A DNA stretch of 64,000 nucleotides, from NCBI RefSeq assembly GCF_009870125.1, contig NC_046680.1, positions 17,379,501-17,443,500 on the forward strand. The letters are read 5' to 3'. The stretch comes from Drosophila pseudoobscura. Taxonomy: Eukaryota; Arthropoda; Insecta; Diptera; Drosophilidae. The notes beneath the pieces were generated by a model that did not search any database, was not told the DNA's origin, and worked only from the letters and a program-made list of their open reading frames with translations. Positions 1 through 13,400 of this stretch are shown here, piece after piece. Numbering within the stretch: the stretch's first letter is position 1; each line of letters starts with the position of its first letter. A program made the translations under genes and the position numbers.

Positions 1-983
1 CCAACACCAACAAAGAGCAAAGCAAATCAAAGATGAAACAAATGAAAAAAAAAGAAAGAACATTAACATTCATGCAGAAACAATCAGATCAGATAATAAT
101 TAACAAACCATTAGTGAACTGTGATCCTATTTAGCATACAAGAATAATTCTTTTGTCATTTTATTGCCAAAAGATGCTGATGATTTTTTCACGAAACTTA
201 TCGATTGTAATGGCTCCAATAATTGGCACTTTTATCGAAGAAAACTGAACTAAAAAAATACAAACACTTTCAAACGTCAAAAAAGGTCTAAATCCTGAAC
301 CAAAAATAAAACCAAATTAAAAACTCAATTAATAAATGCAAAATATATTTGTTTTCAGAATTGATCATTTTTAATTACATTTAAAAAACATATATTTTGT
401 TGTTGTTCTAAAAGCAATCACCAAAAAAAGGAAGAGAAGAAACGCAATAGCAAAAATGAAAAAAAAAAGAATTTGCTTACCAAGAATTTAAAAAAAAACG
501 TATGCAACTATTTACAATATGCTTTTGTAATATTTTCGCACTGAAACCAAATCAAAAAACAATCAAATCAACATAAAATCAATATAAAAGTAATAACAAA
601 TCGAGAAGAGGAAGAGTAAAACGGGCAAGAAGAAGAAGATGAAAGGAAAATCGATCGAATCGAAGGCGAAATCGAAATCGAAAGCGAAAGACTTTCATTT
701 ACTGACAACTCTTTGACGATAAAATGATAAAACAATTACGACGTGTATATATATGTATATCCGTGTATATCCACAATATACTCCTCCAGCCTCTATTTCT
801 ATCTTTCTCTCTCTGTCCTCACTCTCTGTATCTCTCTCTCTCTCTCTGTCGTTCTTTATACATACATACTCGTACATATATATACATACATACATATATG
901 TTGCATATATTACTCCCAAGTATGTTGTTTTTGCTATATATATATGGTATATATACATATATTGCGTTACTCTGCTTCGACAG

Positions 984-1112
984 ACCGAGACGCAGCTCCA
1001 GAGCTTCCAAGGCCACCCAGCGCCCCCCTCCAAAGAACCCCGCCCCAACAGAAAAACCTGTACGGAAGCCTGTTGCCGTGTCGTTGCACCTCACATTAAC
1101 ACATGCATATAG
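984..1112 (+). other. Candidate alternative terminal exon in brp (unproven)
   Basis: A GC-richer island stands in AT-rich, microsatellite-filled DNA. A CAG acceptor at 981-983 is followed by a phase-0 frame of 42 codons, beginning T-E-T-Q-L-Q-S-F-Q and rich in Pro, Lys and Arg, which stops with TAG at 1110-1112. Phase 0 would fit the other brp exons. An overlapping frame (R-P-R-R-S-S-R-A-S-K) is also open, so the reading frame is uncertain. I do not recognise the peptide. Confidence 0.2.
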
Positions 1113-1639
1113 ATATAGATATGTTTATATGTATATGTATGTATATGTATATGTGTGTGGTATGTGCTTGTGTATGATATATTACTTTTTGGTTTTTGTA
1201 AATATCGAAATATCTATAGAAACGTTGACCGGAACCACAACCACTCGAACCAATTCGTTCCAACCGAATCGAACAGATCTCACACACAACACAACGTATT
1301 GCAACACTTCTCCAAGATGGGATTAACCAGCACACACACACACACTTTTGAAACCTCCAAACCCCTCTCACATACACAAAGATACACATTCACAGATACA
1401 AAACCACAGATACAAAACACAATTTATATTTGAATTGAAAGGAAAGTGAAAAGAAAAGAAAGAAACCACAAAAAAAGACACTCTGCTCTGTCTGTCTATC
1501 TCTTTCTCTCTCTCTATATCACGCTCTCTCTTTCTAAGTTTATGTAAGAAACTCTAACTGTCTCTTTCACACCACACACTCTCTCTCTCTCTCGCTCTCT
1601 CTGTCTCTCTCTATCCCTCTCACTGTCTGTCCAAACAAG

Positions 1640-1664
1640 TACTACTACTACTACTACTACTACT
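1640..1664. repeat. (ACT)n microsatellite
   Basis: About eight tandem ACT units in a brp intron. CT-rich low-complexity tracts lie just upstream (about 1490-1625). Confidence 0.9.
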
Positions 1665-2258
1665 ATATGAATAAAATATTTTGTTTGTTTCCTCCAACCG
1701 AACACCGAAACAAAAACAACAACAAACAACCAAATCAATTATTTAACAAATATACTTTTGCACGTTATTTCTATAATGCATCTGAACTATATATTGTTAT
1801 ACGTAAATTTATGTTTCTTTTCTGCGTACAAACAAAATACCGAATGAAAAAAATACATACAATACATACCACATGCCACTGTAAACCAAACCAAACCAAA
1901 TACCAACCCAAAAATACTTAATCGAATATCGAAAGTTGAGAATAATACTCAGAATCCAATACGAAATCAGAATCCGAGCTGCATTTGTATGCCACGTTGA
2001 TCATACGATTCGACAATAAAGATATAGAGACACACACCCAAACACATGCATAGGTACACCCACACCCACACACATACACACATACACACATACTACTGCA
2101 ATCCACACATAAATAGCTACGAACCGAGAAAAAACAACAAACAGAAGCAGCAGCGACAGGCTCGAGCCTGTCAAGAAAGTGACACACATTTCATGTTGCG
2201 ACCCACACCCTACACCACGCCCCCGAGACACTTTACACACACACACGGACACAACACC

Positions 2259-2282
2259 ACACACACACACACACACACACAC
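2259..2282. repeat. (CA)n microsatellite
   Basis: A pure CA dinucleotide run in brp intronic DNA. Shorter CA runs occur at about 2060-2090 and 2235-2247. Confidence 0.9.
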
Positions 2283-3082
2283 CATACAATACACCCGTCC
2301 CCCGCCCTTGTTGAACCTTTTTTGGGTGCTAACAAGAGCCGTTGAAAGCGGCTCAGAACTAACTATAACTATAAACGAAAACCGAAAGATAACCAATGGA
2401 AGAGAACCAGAAACCAGTAACCAGATACAGAACCAGAACCGAATTCACAATCCATCATTCATTAATCAAAAATATCATTCTATTACAAAACCCTATTGTA
2501 AATTAAGCGCAAAAAGTGTAAAACCGAAAAGAAAGCAGAAAAAACTTGTAGAAAAACAACAAAAACAATCAAATTAATAATTAATGATTAACAACAAAAG
2601 AAAACCGAACCAAAAACCAATACAAAAACAAAAACAAAACAAATTAATCAAGCAAACGTTCAAATATGGGGCCAAGATAGTCCGTAAGTGTTCGGGCGAA
2701 GATCGCTTTGGTTATGTTAAATGTAATCCAATTCGAAGATATATACATATCTAGATATACTATGTCCTGTAATGCATATATACGTATATATCTAGCTAAT
2801 GTTTGTTAACCATGATCGTGATCCACACAAAACCAACCCAAAACGCGAGTCGTGAGAGATACGATCCGATCTCAGACACAGCAACGAAACCCGGAATCGA
2901 AACCGAAATCGAAACCGAAACCGAAACGGCTGAAATGAGCAATGCCAATGCCAAAGTACACCAAACGAAACTATAACCCAACTATAACAGTCCCAGAGAG
3001 ATCTAGGGATTCGACACAGCAACAACTAGTTTCAGTTACAGTTACAGTTACAGCAACAACCATTTGAAATCGCCCATTTCAG

Positions 3083-4483
3083 ATGTACAATAACTACACG
3101 GGCATCAGCGGATGCAGCCCCCCACTGCCAGACATTATCGGACAATATTACGGCCCGCCTGCGCACGCATACGGCCCTGGCCCCGTCCCGGGAAACGGCT
3201 ATGGTAACGCGTACGATCTGTACGGACCCTCTACATCGTCGGGAGGATATTTATATGACCCGGGCGCAGCTGCTGCTGCAGCGGCCGCTGCCCAGATCTA
3301 CGGCCAGAGCCAGACCTCGCCCATACGCCGGAGGCGCTACAGTATCGCCGGACTGCCCTCGGCCACCATGTATAACGACGTATACGGCTACCCGGCCCCG
3401 CCCCAGCACCAGACGAGCTCCTCGAACATCGTTAACCTGCTGAACGAGGCCCACAAGTCGATATCGCGCTCCTCCCAGATACTCAATCTCACAAACCAGG
3501 CGCGCCAGTTGGGCCAACTGGTGACCACTCCCCTCGGGGTGGGCGGTGTCGGAGGCGGCCGGGTAGTTTCCAGCTACCCCACCCTGCACCCTGGCGATAC
3601 CTCGCCCCCGTATCTCAACGACAATCTGCTGCAAATGTCCACGAGCTTCTCCTCCCAACCGAACATGTACTTCCAACCGCAGCCGCAGCAGGTGCCGCTC
3701 CCCACGCAGCTGACGGCCGCCCAGAGCGCCGCTGCAGCGGCTGCGCGCCTGAGGCCCGCGTATTCCGTCACCAACCTGATGTCGGGATATCCGGGCTCTG
3801 CCGGCCAGGGCATGGGAATGGGAATGGGAATGGGACTCGGATTGGGGGGCTGCAAGTATGGGATGACGGGCTACGCGAATCCCTATCAGAGTGAGATGCA
3901 GCCCTCCTCCGGCTACGGAGGACTTGGACTGGGCCTGGGACCGTTCCAGCAGCGGCAGCTCATGTCACACTCCCTGCACGCCTCCAACCCCGCCATCTCG
4001 CAGTACTATCAGCAGCAGCACCAGCCGTCGGCCAGCTCCGCCGCGGCCCTGGCCTACAATCTGCAGCAGCAGTTCGCCGGAAGCCATCATTACGGGAGCG
4101 GGGGACAGCCGCCGCTGGGACACTCGCACATCCAGGCCTCGGTGCAGCAGCAGATGCATCCGCAGTACCAGTACCATGTGCACCAGCACCAGAACCACCT
4201 TCAGACCCACCCCCTGGCGTCGCTAGCCAACACGAGTGGAACGTTCGGAGGCACTCTGGCCAGCAGTGCCAGGGACGCGGTCGCCGGAGGCGCCTACGAG
4301 GGACTGCATCACTCGCATCCGCATCACTCGCATTCGCATCTGCATCCGCACTCGCATCACCATCACTCGGCATACCCGCACTCGCATTCGCACCATCAGC
4401 AGCAGCCGCATCATCACCACCATCTGCCATACTCAAAACTAGACTTAGATTATCCGAAACTGCCGCAAGAGCATAAGCGACAA
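3083..4483 (+). CDS. brp: brp large low-complexity exon (alternative first or internal exon)
   Basis: The 467-codon frame starts MYNNYTGISG. It contains a nine-Ala run (about residues 62-70), a basic patch R-R-R-R-Y-S-I, a Met-Gly repeat, Gln-rich blocks and a His-rich C-terminal third. An AG acceptor abuts the ATG and an in-frame TGA lies a few codons upstream. The exon can therefore be an initiating exon with spliced 5' UTR, or a phase-0 internal exon. A consensus donor (CAA|GTAAGT) at 4484 leaves phase 0 and fits the next exon at 7611. If the donor is not used, the frame runs 15 further codons to a stop at 4526-4528, with AATAAA at 4598-4603. A short isoform made only of this domain is therefore possible. 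GC content and third-position bias are clearly coding. Confidence 0.8.
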
Positions 4484-7400
4484 GTAAGTTTTAAATTTGA
4501 CACAGACACGCTATCCCTAGACTCCTAAGCGACCCCGAAAGTCCGAAACCGAAACCGTATTCGAACTCGAATTTGAAAGCTCCCCCAAAATACCCCCAAT
4601 AAAGCAAAGAAATTCGCCTCATCATCGCCATCATCATCAACATCATCCATCGACATCCACATCTACCCCAGCATCTAATAACAATAACAATCAGAGAACG
4701 ATTCGAAGGAAACAAAACCGAACCGAATTGGAAGGAGCATCTATCTATATACCCGTGTGCATAGATTATGCTATATAGATAGGCGCCCAAACTGCATTTA
4801 ACGCTTTCCTCTGCATACTCTCCAGCCATCTGGTAAAGCATCTGTAGTGAACGGTTCCCCAGTGGGGATTCCGAAGAAAAGACACCAAGTATTATACATA
4901 CAATACCTATATAAATATACACCATACCATACAATATACAATATGATAATAATACGGAATATTCTTAGTAGAACTAGGCTAAGCTAAGGGAAGGAGGAGA
5001 ACTATTGTTTCATGTGCCATTTTAAAGTAGAAACAAAGGAAAACTTACATTTAAATTTAAATTACTTTCTACATATTTAAATTCGCAATTCTGATTTAGG
5101 TTTTTTGCATAGAGCACTCAGGGCGATACTTTTCAGAAGGGAATAAAACGTTGAGTATGTTTTGATTCTCTGGAGAATTGTGGAGCCTTGCTCTTGACTC
5201 TCAAAAGTAAAAGACTGTATATAAAACTAAATGAGATTTACTCGCAAATAAACAACAATTTAAATATACAAAAATGAAAATGAAATCGAAAACGAAAATG
5301 AAGCAACATGAAATTTACTTTAAACTTGTGAAAGTTGCAAATTTTGCGAGCTAACGAAAAATATTTAAACGTTATTAAATCAAAACCTATAGATAAAGTC
5401 GTACTTAGTATGGAAATTCAAGATCTTAGCAAATTGTTAGTGCAATACCGACACACACTCGACTATCTCTAAGAAAGTACTCGTACGCGTAAAGTAAACC
5501 CAAAGAAGCGAAAACTTGCCTGGTCCTAGTTCTAGTAATCGTAATCCCGGCCAGGCAAGCAAGTCAAGTATGTACCTCCTATAACCAACCTACTATCTAG
5601 CCATAACTATACCCAGAAGCTAGAACCTCTCTCTAAACTTCCTCTCCACCATACTAGAACAATTTTGTAACTTAACAGATCTTTCTTCCGCTTCCGCTTC
5701 CTCTTGCTACTCCTTAGTTCTGACTTCCTAATGCCTTCCCCAGCAAAAACAGCAGAAACAGCAAAAGCTATGGACGAACTAGCGTGTGATTAGCAATGAA
5801 GGTCAATTATGTGTATAAAGATACAAATTTACATATACATATGTGAAATCTATGTGTGCAGATGGAGATAGGAACGGTCCGGAACGGTTCGGATCGGATC
5901 GGATCGGATCGTTTCCAGTGGAATTAATTGTTTGTTTGTCTGAGACAGCAACTGCAAAAGTGAAACGAAGAAGCATTCAAAATGTGTCTATGCGAATATT
6001 ATATTGTATTATTACCATTATAGTTACCATTCTGTATGTATTTGATCTGTACTAGTGTTGGTATTTCGTATTCGAAGAAGCTCTTTTTATACGCTTAACT
6101 ATCGATTTATGTATCATTTTTAGGATGCTTTCCCATTTTGTTTCGTTTTTCTTTGCTGTCTTTCAAAATCGAAAATTTATGCCTAGACATTTCTCAAAGA
6201 AAGTAAAAATTCTTGTTAAAGTAGTGGTTAAATTATACATGCATATATATACTTATATACATATATAAATATATGTACATATATGTACCTTTAGAGAAAC
6301 AACAATCTGGAGCTATTTTTCCTAGTTGTACTCGTATTAGTCGTAGTTCCAGTCAATCAATGCCCCTAAACGTATGCAGCCAAGATAAATCAGAAACAGA
6401 AATTGTGTTCATAGATAATGGCTTTATATGCAAATACATATGTACATATGCGTATTTATGTATAACTGAAAGAAGATTAAAGCTTATCACTTGCCAATCA
6501 ATTCGGAAGAAAGGCATTTCTGTGCGTGCGTGAGTATAGATACATACATACATAGCTACAAAGATACTGTTACTATCCATTAGATACTACTACTAACTTC
6601 TGTTCTCGTTACCTAACCAAACTCGATTGATTCTCTTATTCGATTCAGTTTGTGTTTTTTGTAACCCTTTTTCTACAAGACGACAAACAAGCAAAAACGA
6701 GGCATTTGAATACTGATATATACATACAATATATATACAATCTATACATAAATCTATATACTTATACTTATACTGTATTTGAATAATTATGGTTAATATT
6801 CTGATTAAACGCATATACATTTATGATCCAGCGAGACATACTATTTATACAATGATTTAACTGTAAACCTAATTAAGATTGCATTCAGACTTAATTCAAC
6901 AAGCAAATATTCTCGAAATCTGTTAAAATTAAACTACATTTTAAGCATTATAAAATGGAAACTTTTCGAAAAGCAAACAATAAAATTACATACGAAAATC
7001 GAACGTCGAATGTCGAATATCGATGAACGAAGAAATACTAATGAATATAGTAGTTCAGGAGTGACCACCCAACCGACTTCAATCTATATACCTTTCTCTC
7101 TCATCCCCTACAACCATCAACCACAAGCACACTCACACACACGCACTACACCGATACCGATACCGATACGGATACTCAGAGACAAACACACGCATCGAAC
7201 TCAAACCTAGACCGGGGGCCAGGGCCAAACAGACACATTCCTCCACTCTCCTCATCAATAAGATCCATTATCCACAAGGCGTAGGCTCGAACCACGCTCC
7301 TCCATCCCTACGCTCACTCACACTGAATTGCAACCACAGCAAAACATCCTCACTACAAGAACAAAAACAAGAACAACAACTTTCAGACTAGAACAACACA

Positions 7401-10400
7401 CAAAAACAAGAACCACAACAACAACCATCACGTATTTGTAGTCCTGGCTAAGGATCGACCATCCCCAGCCGAGGCACTGAGTGTTTTAACAATTTCTGAT
7501 CTGATATTATCTGTGTACTTTGTCCATTCCAACCTCTCCAACCAACCAACCTCCCCACCTGCCTGCCCCGTCTATTTGAAAAACACCGATAAACCCGACC
7601 CGACCCACAGTTGGACGAATTTCGTCTTGAAATACAAAGAAGGGATCAAGAGATCCTGGCGATGGCGGCCAAAATGAAAACACTGGAGGAGCAGCATCAG
7701 GTAAATAAATGCCTGAACAGGGCCTCAATCCAAAAATAGTCGTTTGCACAGTAACGTAATTCCCGCTAGGACTATCAGCGGCACATAGCCGTGCTCAAGG
7801 AGTCGCTATGTGCCAAAGAGGAGCACTACAACATGCTGCATTCGGACGTGGAGGAGATGCGGGCCCGCCTCGAGGAGAAGAACCGCCTGATCGAGAAGAA
7901 GACCCAGGGCACCCTACAAACGGTGCAGGAGCGCAACCGTCTCACCAGCGAGCTGACCGAACTTAAGGATCATATGGACATCAAGGATCGCAAGATCAGT
8001 GTGCTGCAGCGCAAGGTTAGCTCTCCCCCAGTTAGCCAGCTCCCCAGCTCCCCCAGAACTCACCTTGAAACCGATCTCGGTCCACTCTCATTAACAGATC
8101 GAGAACCTGGAGGATCTGCTCAAGGAGAAGGACAACCAGGTGGACATGGCGCGAGCCCGCCTGTCAGCCATGCAGGCCCACCACAGCAGCTCCGAAGGTG
8201 CTCTGACCAGCCTCGAGGAAGCCATCGGCGACAAGGAGAAGCAGATGGCCCAGCTGCGCGATCAGCGCGATCGGGCCGAGCACGAGAAGCAGGAGGAGCG
8301 CGATCTGCACGAGCGTGAGGTGGCTGACTACAAAATCAAGTTGCGCGCCGCCGAGAGCGACGTTGAGAAGCTGCAGACCCGCCTGGAGCGGGCCGTCAAC
8401 GAGCGCGAGAGGCTCGAGATCAAGTTGGAGGCTTCCCAGAGCGAGCTGGGCAAGTCGAAGGCGGAGCTCGAGAAGGCCACCTGCGAGATGGGACGAAGCA
8501 GCGCCGACTGGGAGTCCACCAAGCAACGGATCGCCCGCCTCGAACTGGAGAACGAGCGGCTGAAACACGATCTGGAGCGTTCCCAGGTACTCGTGCATTA
8601 TTGCCAGTTCCCTCGACTACCCCCCAAAGCTATCTTTGTATCTGTATGTGTGTGCTTTGTATATATAATCTAAAGACATGCATAGATAATATCGATAATC
8701 TACTATCTACCCATATGAGTCTACACACATACATACATGTGTACCTATCAATATCAATATCTACATCAATATCTATCTATATACCTATATCTATATCTAT
8801 ATCTGAATATGTATTTACATGTACACGTAACGCATCCCCAACTACCCAACAACAACTACAACTACAACCAACTTAAAACTCACCCAACATAAACCAAATA
8901 TAGCTGCAGCTAGAAGAACAGACCACACTACACAAAGTAAGATTTAAACGCCAAATTCCATTTTCCAATTAGCCATAGACTGCATAATATCGTAATTCGT
9001 AATTCGTATATCGTTATTTCGAATATCGTATCTGCTCATACCGTTAAGCAGTTAAGCACCACAACATTTTGTATATAGTATTGTGATTTCGAAAGTGCTA
9101 TTGTCGAATACCGTGGACTTGAATATCGTAGTTTCTTGTACATTAATCTTATTGATGCGAATAACAGCGTAAATCGTATTCGAGTATCACAGTTCTGCAC
9201 TTTTTTATTGCGAGTATTGAAATACTGAATATCGTAAATCACAGAGTCGAACTTTAAAATGCAGTAATTTGTAATTATATGAATTTAAATTTTTTGTACA
9301 CTAAAATCGTGAATATCGTTTAAGAGAATATCGTAATAGCGCAAATGGACGCATCGACAATACGTACATACATACATATATCGCTATTATGCACACCGCA
9401 ACGCCGCACACCGCATCTCCTTAATCCTTAATCGTATATCGTATCGTATCGTATATCACGTAGCCGACACTCGTTGCTCGTAGCAACTCTTGTTTATTTT
9501 CCCTTAGTTCCCTCGGTTCTTGCATTTAGTGCCAGCAGGCAGGCTGACGTTTTACTTAGTTTCCACCAAACCCAGATCCGATAAAGACCTGACATATTGC
9601 ACTCTTTTAGATGCTTAGACAGGATTAACACCTTCAGCACCTTCAGTAGCCTGTTAGTTCTGTTAGACTCTGTGCCCCTAGTTAGGTTTTGATTTAATCG
9701 ATGCGCAGACAAATGGGAGTGATTCCCTGAAAGGGAGAACGTGTTGAATGGCTGCTGAACATGCTAAATGCATACAAATAAATGCACATATGTGCAGACC
9801 TATTAAGTCATAAGTATATAAACATTTGTTCGTATCGTACTTTTGCAGAATGTACAAAAGTTAATGTTCGAAACGGGCAAGATATCGGTAAGTCGGCCAA
9901 GCCGCTGACCCAGACTAGCCACAAACCTAGACCCACATACGTACGTACATAGTACTGTACGTATCCTCGTATATCGCATAGAGAAACAAGCGTCAAATGC
10001 ACCCAAAGTACACCAAAAGTCCAATCTGGACATAAGCTAGAGGCAAAAACCAAATCCAAAATGCAAATATCTCATTGAATCATTCACAGCCTCATGGATC
10101 GGGTCTATTCGTAAGACAGCTAGCCTGCTGGACTCATATACACATACTATTCGCACCACATCTATTCAATCACATTTGCTAATGGCCTGATCTGCTTTTA
10201 ATAGTTGTTTGCACTTGTTACCCCAGCGACTCCCGCTCCGGTTGAAATAAACTAATTCAAATGTTTCGCGTCTCGTCCAGACATCATTTGGCAGGACCAC
10301 GATGACCACGTCCCAGGAGCTGGACCGGGCCACGGAGCGGGCCGACAAGGCGGCCGCCGAGCTGCGACGCACCCAAGCAGAGCTGAGAGTCACACAGGTA

Positions 10401-13400
10401 CGGTCCTTGCTATACTACTACTCCGTATATATATTGTGCAGTGACAGCCATATACATATATCGATATGCATAACCGAATGCTCTTTTAGTTAGTCTTACA
10501 TACCTATTTATAATATATAACATATATATCGAACTCAGAAACGCATTGCAATTGAAACTCTCACGTGCAACTTTATATGTGTATATATTTCTGTGTGCGT
10601 GTGCTCTGTTAATGGACCAAACTCTTGAACAAGCGATGAGGAAACCCCACTTCCACACACCACAACACAAACACAAATACCACACTCGAGGAGGGACTCC
10701 ACCTGCCTCTCTATCTCTTTGTCCTGCCTATCACACCTTCGCTGCCATTGGTGACCCCGATAAGCCCACAAACACACACACACACAAACCGCGCATTGGT
10801 GACCCACACAGACACTGCAGCACTTGCTAAGCCACGAGTAAAACGGCTACGATTTGAGCTTCTTTTCGTTTTTTTCGATTTCTTCCTAAACCTAACGTAA
10901 CTGTAACTGTAACTGTAAATGTAAGCTTTAAGCTGTAATCTGTAATTTATTTTAAACTGTACACAATTGCGACAATGTATACTAAAACCAATACTCTATC
11001 TAAACCGTTGTGCTTACATTCATTCTCTAAATATAGGGCGAAACTGAAAAACGTTTTGTGAGTAAAACTGCTTCGAAAGAAACGTAACCAAAAGACAAAC
11101 AAGTTTTTAGTAAAGCAACTAATCGTAATCGAATTCGAATTTGAATTCAAACTTGAACTGCATCTGACCATATGCCAAAGTATCTAAATTATCCAAAGAA
11201 AACCAAAAAGAATACCAAAAATAGTTGCCATATAGTAACTTAATGTAACTTAAATGCATTGCCTGATATACTAACCTGCCATACACATATACATATACCT
11301 ATATACATATGCCAACTTATCCATTTAGTATACATATGTACATTTATGATAACAATCATAATCATACTCCCACACACATTTGTATATTGACCTTGAACAA
11401 GGAACATCGCCTGAAATTCATCTCTCAGTTCCTGCCCCCGATCCGGATCCCGGATGCCAGCAAAGTATGACAAAGCACTCGTATCCCCTGCGCTGATGTT
11501 GGTCTGGTCTCGAAAATCTTTTGCCGTTGGCATTAATCCCTCCCACATACACGCCCACACACTCGCACAGAAAGACGGCTTATACACTCACACCCAAAGG
11601 CATAGCCAGGATGGAGTACCGTGGAATGAAAGCCGTAAAACGGAAGCGGAAGGTTGCTTAGCTCTCTTCGCAGTCAATTGATTTGGCTGAGCTCTAACTT
11701 TCACTCACTCAAAAACACTCATACCACACTATAACCCACAATTTGCCTTACTTTGCTCTCTCGCACTTTCTCTTCTTCCTTAATCACTTACTTTCTCGCT
11801 CTCTGTCACTCGCTACTCGTACTTCCCCTATTGCTTCTTCCAAGCGACATGTAAATGCTCATTCCATCACCAAAGTATTATCCATAACATTTCCCAAGCC
11901 GTTTTGTCAACTGTTCCCCATCTCCTCAGTCCGTTTTTTCCAATCTGCTCTTTTTCCGTGTCAAATCCTGATCCGTTTCTGATCTGTTTTCGTTATCCAT
12001 AAATATAGTACTCCCCAACTGTCAGCCATATATTCTCCATCTGTTATCATAAACTATCATTAACTAACCTTATCAAGAAGAGACTGTACCTCCCATCCTT
12101 TGTCCTCTGTCTATTGTTTCCTCGCTTCTTGTGCTCTCCCACTCGCTCTTTCTGTCTCTCTGTCTCTGTCAGTCGCTCGCAGAATAAATTGATCGCTCGC
12201 TAGACGTTGTAATCGTGTCTTTAATCGCTATCGTACCTTAAGTAATCGTTATCGTACTCGTTGTTCACCTTAGCCTTTGTTTAATGTTTACTAATCTGTC
12301 AGACAATCAGTCGCTCAGTCAGTCAAGTCAGTCATTTAAGAACCTTCCTCATTTGGTTGCCTGTAAATAATATCCGTTATCCAACCCTCCAATCTACCCC
12401 TCAACTACAACTACAACAATATAACACACCAACGAACCCAACGATCAATCGAACGATCGGCTCCAACTCTTGATAACGTTTACCCGATAACCCAACCAAT
12501 CGAATAGTCGGATGCGGAACGGGCACGTGAAGAGGGCGCTGCCCTGCAGGAGAAGCTGGAAAAGAGTCAGGGCGAGGTCTATCGGCTGAAGGCGAAGCTG
12601 GAAAACGCGCAGGGCGAACAGGAGAGTCTGCGCCAGGAGCTGGAGAAGGCGCAGAGCGGCGTCTCGCGCATCCATGCCGATCGCGACCGGGTAGGCAAAA
12701 CAGTCTAGCTATAGTTACCCTCCTCCCAGGGCCCCTGAACCCACCACACTCACATTCAATGCCCGAAATCCTTTGCCTAGGCCTTCTCCGAGGTTGAAAA
12801 GATCAAGGAGGAGATGGAGCGCACCCAGGCCACGCTGGGCAAAGCGCAGCTCCAGCATGAGAAGCTGCAGAACTCGCTGGACAAGGCCCAGAACGAGGTC
12901 GACCACCTGCAGGACAAGCTGGACAAAGCGTGCACCGAGAACCGACGCCTGGTGCTCGAGAAGGAGAAGCTCACCTACGACTACGACAACCTCCAATCGC
13001 AGCTGGACAAGGCTCTGGGACAGGCGGCGCGCATGCAGAAGGAGCGCGAGACCCTCACCCTAGACACTGATCGCATCCGGGAGAAATTGGAGAAGACTCA
13101 GGTATGCCCTTATGTCCGTATCCCTGTATCCCGTTCTCCCGCCCCCACCACTTCAAATCCCTCTACACTACTCGTACACGCATCTTGGAAGGTCCTCTAA
13201 GAGACATTGCAGCCCCGCCCATAGATATCTGTGATGTGATTGTGATCGTAACTCTGTTGTGCTAACCCCAGATCTGTAACTAACAGTACATTAACCCCAC
13301 AGACTATAGACTACGCAAATTCTGGGCCACGGTTGCCATGAGGGTTTAAGTTTTTATTTGATATTTTAAGGAAGAATGCATTTCTCGTTCTCATGGCGTT

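Larger units (their letters stand above)
1..3082 (+). other. brp: brp internal non-coding region (intron and possibly alternative UTR)
   Basis: AT-rich DNA with many simple repeats (CT, CA, ACT, GAAACC, AGTTAC). Open frames here are translations of microsatellites. The ELKS-like N-terminal exons of brp are absent, so they must lie to the left. The only stretch that looks different is the GC-richer segment near 965-1112, listed separately. The region ends at a splice-acceptor-like CAG directly before the ATG at 3083. Confidence 0.6.

Noticed and set aside
722..1326. Several overlapping + frames of up to 200 codons
   Set aside because: They translate CT, TA and CA microsatellites (runs of Ser-Leu, Tyr-Ile, His-Thr). 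Only the 984-1112 part is kept, as a weak candidate.
2001..2577. Open frames on both strands of 131-132 codons
   Set aside because: They pass through (CA)n tracts, giving Val-Cys and His-Thr repeats with no family resemblance.
7073..7081. GACCACCCA in a brp intron
   Set aside because: A perfect Ci word, but a single site far from any known Hedgehog target; one chance match is not surprising.
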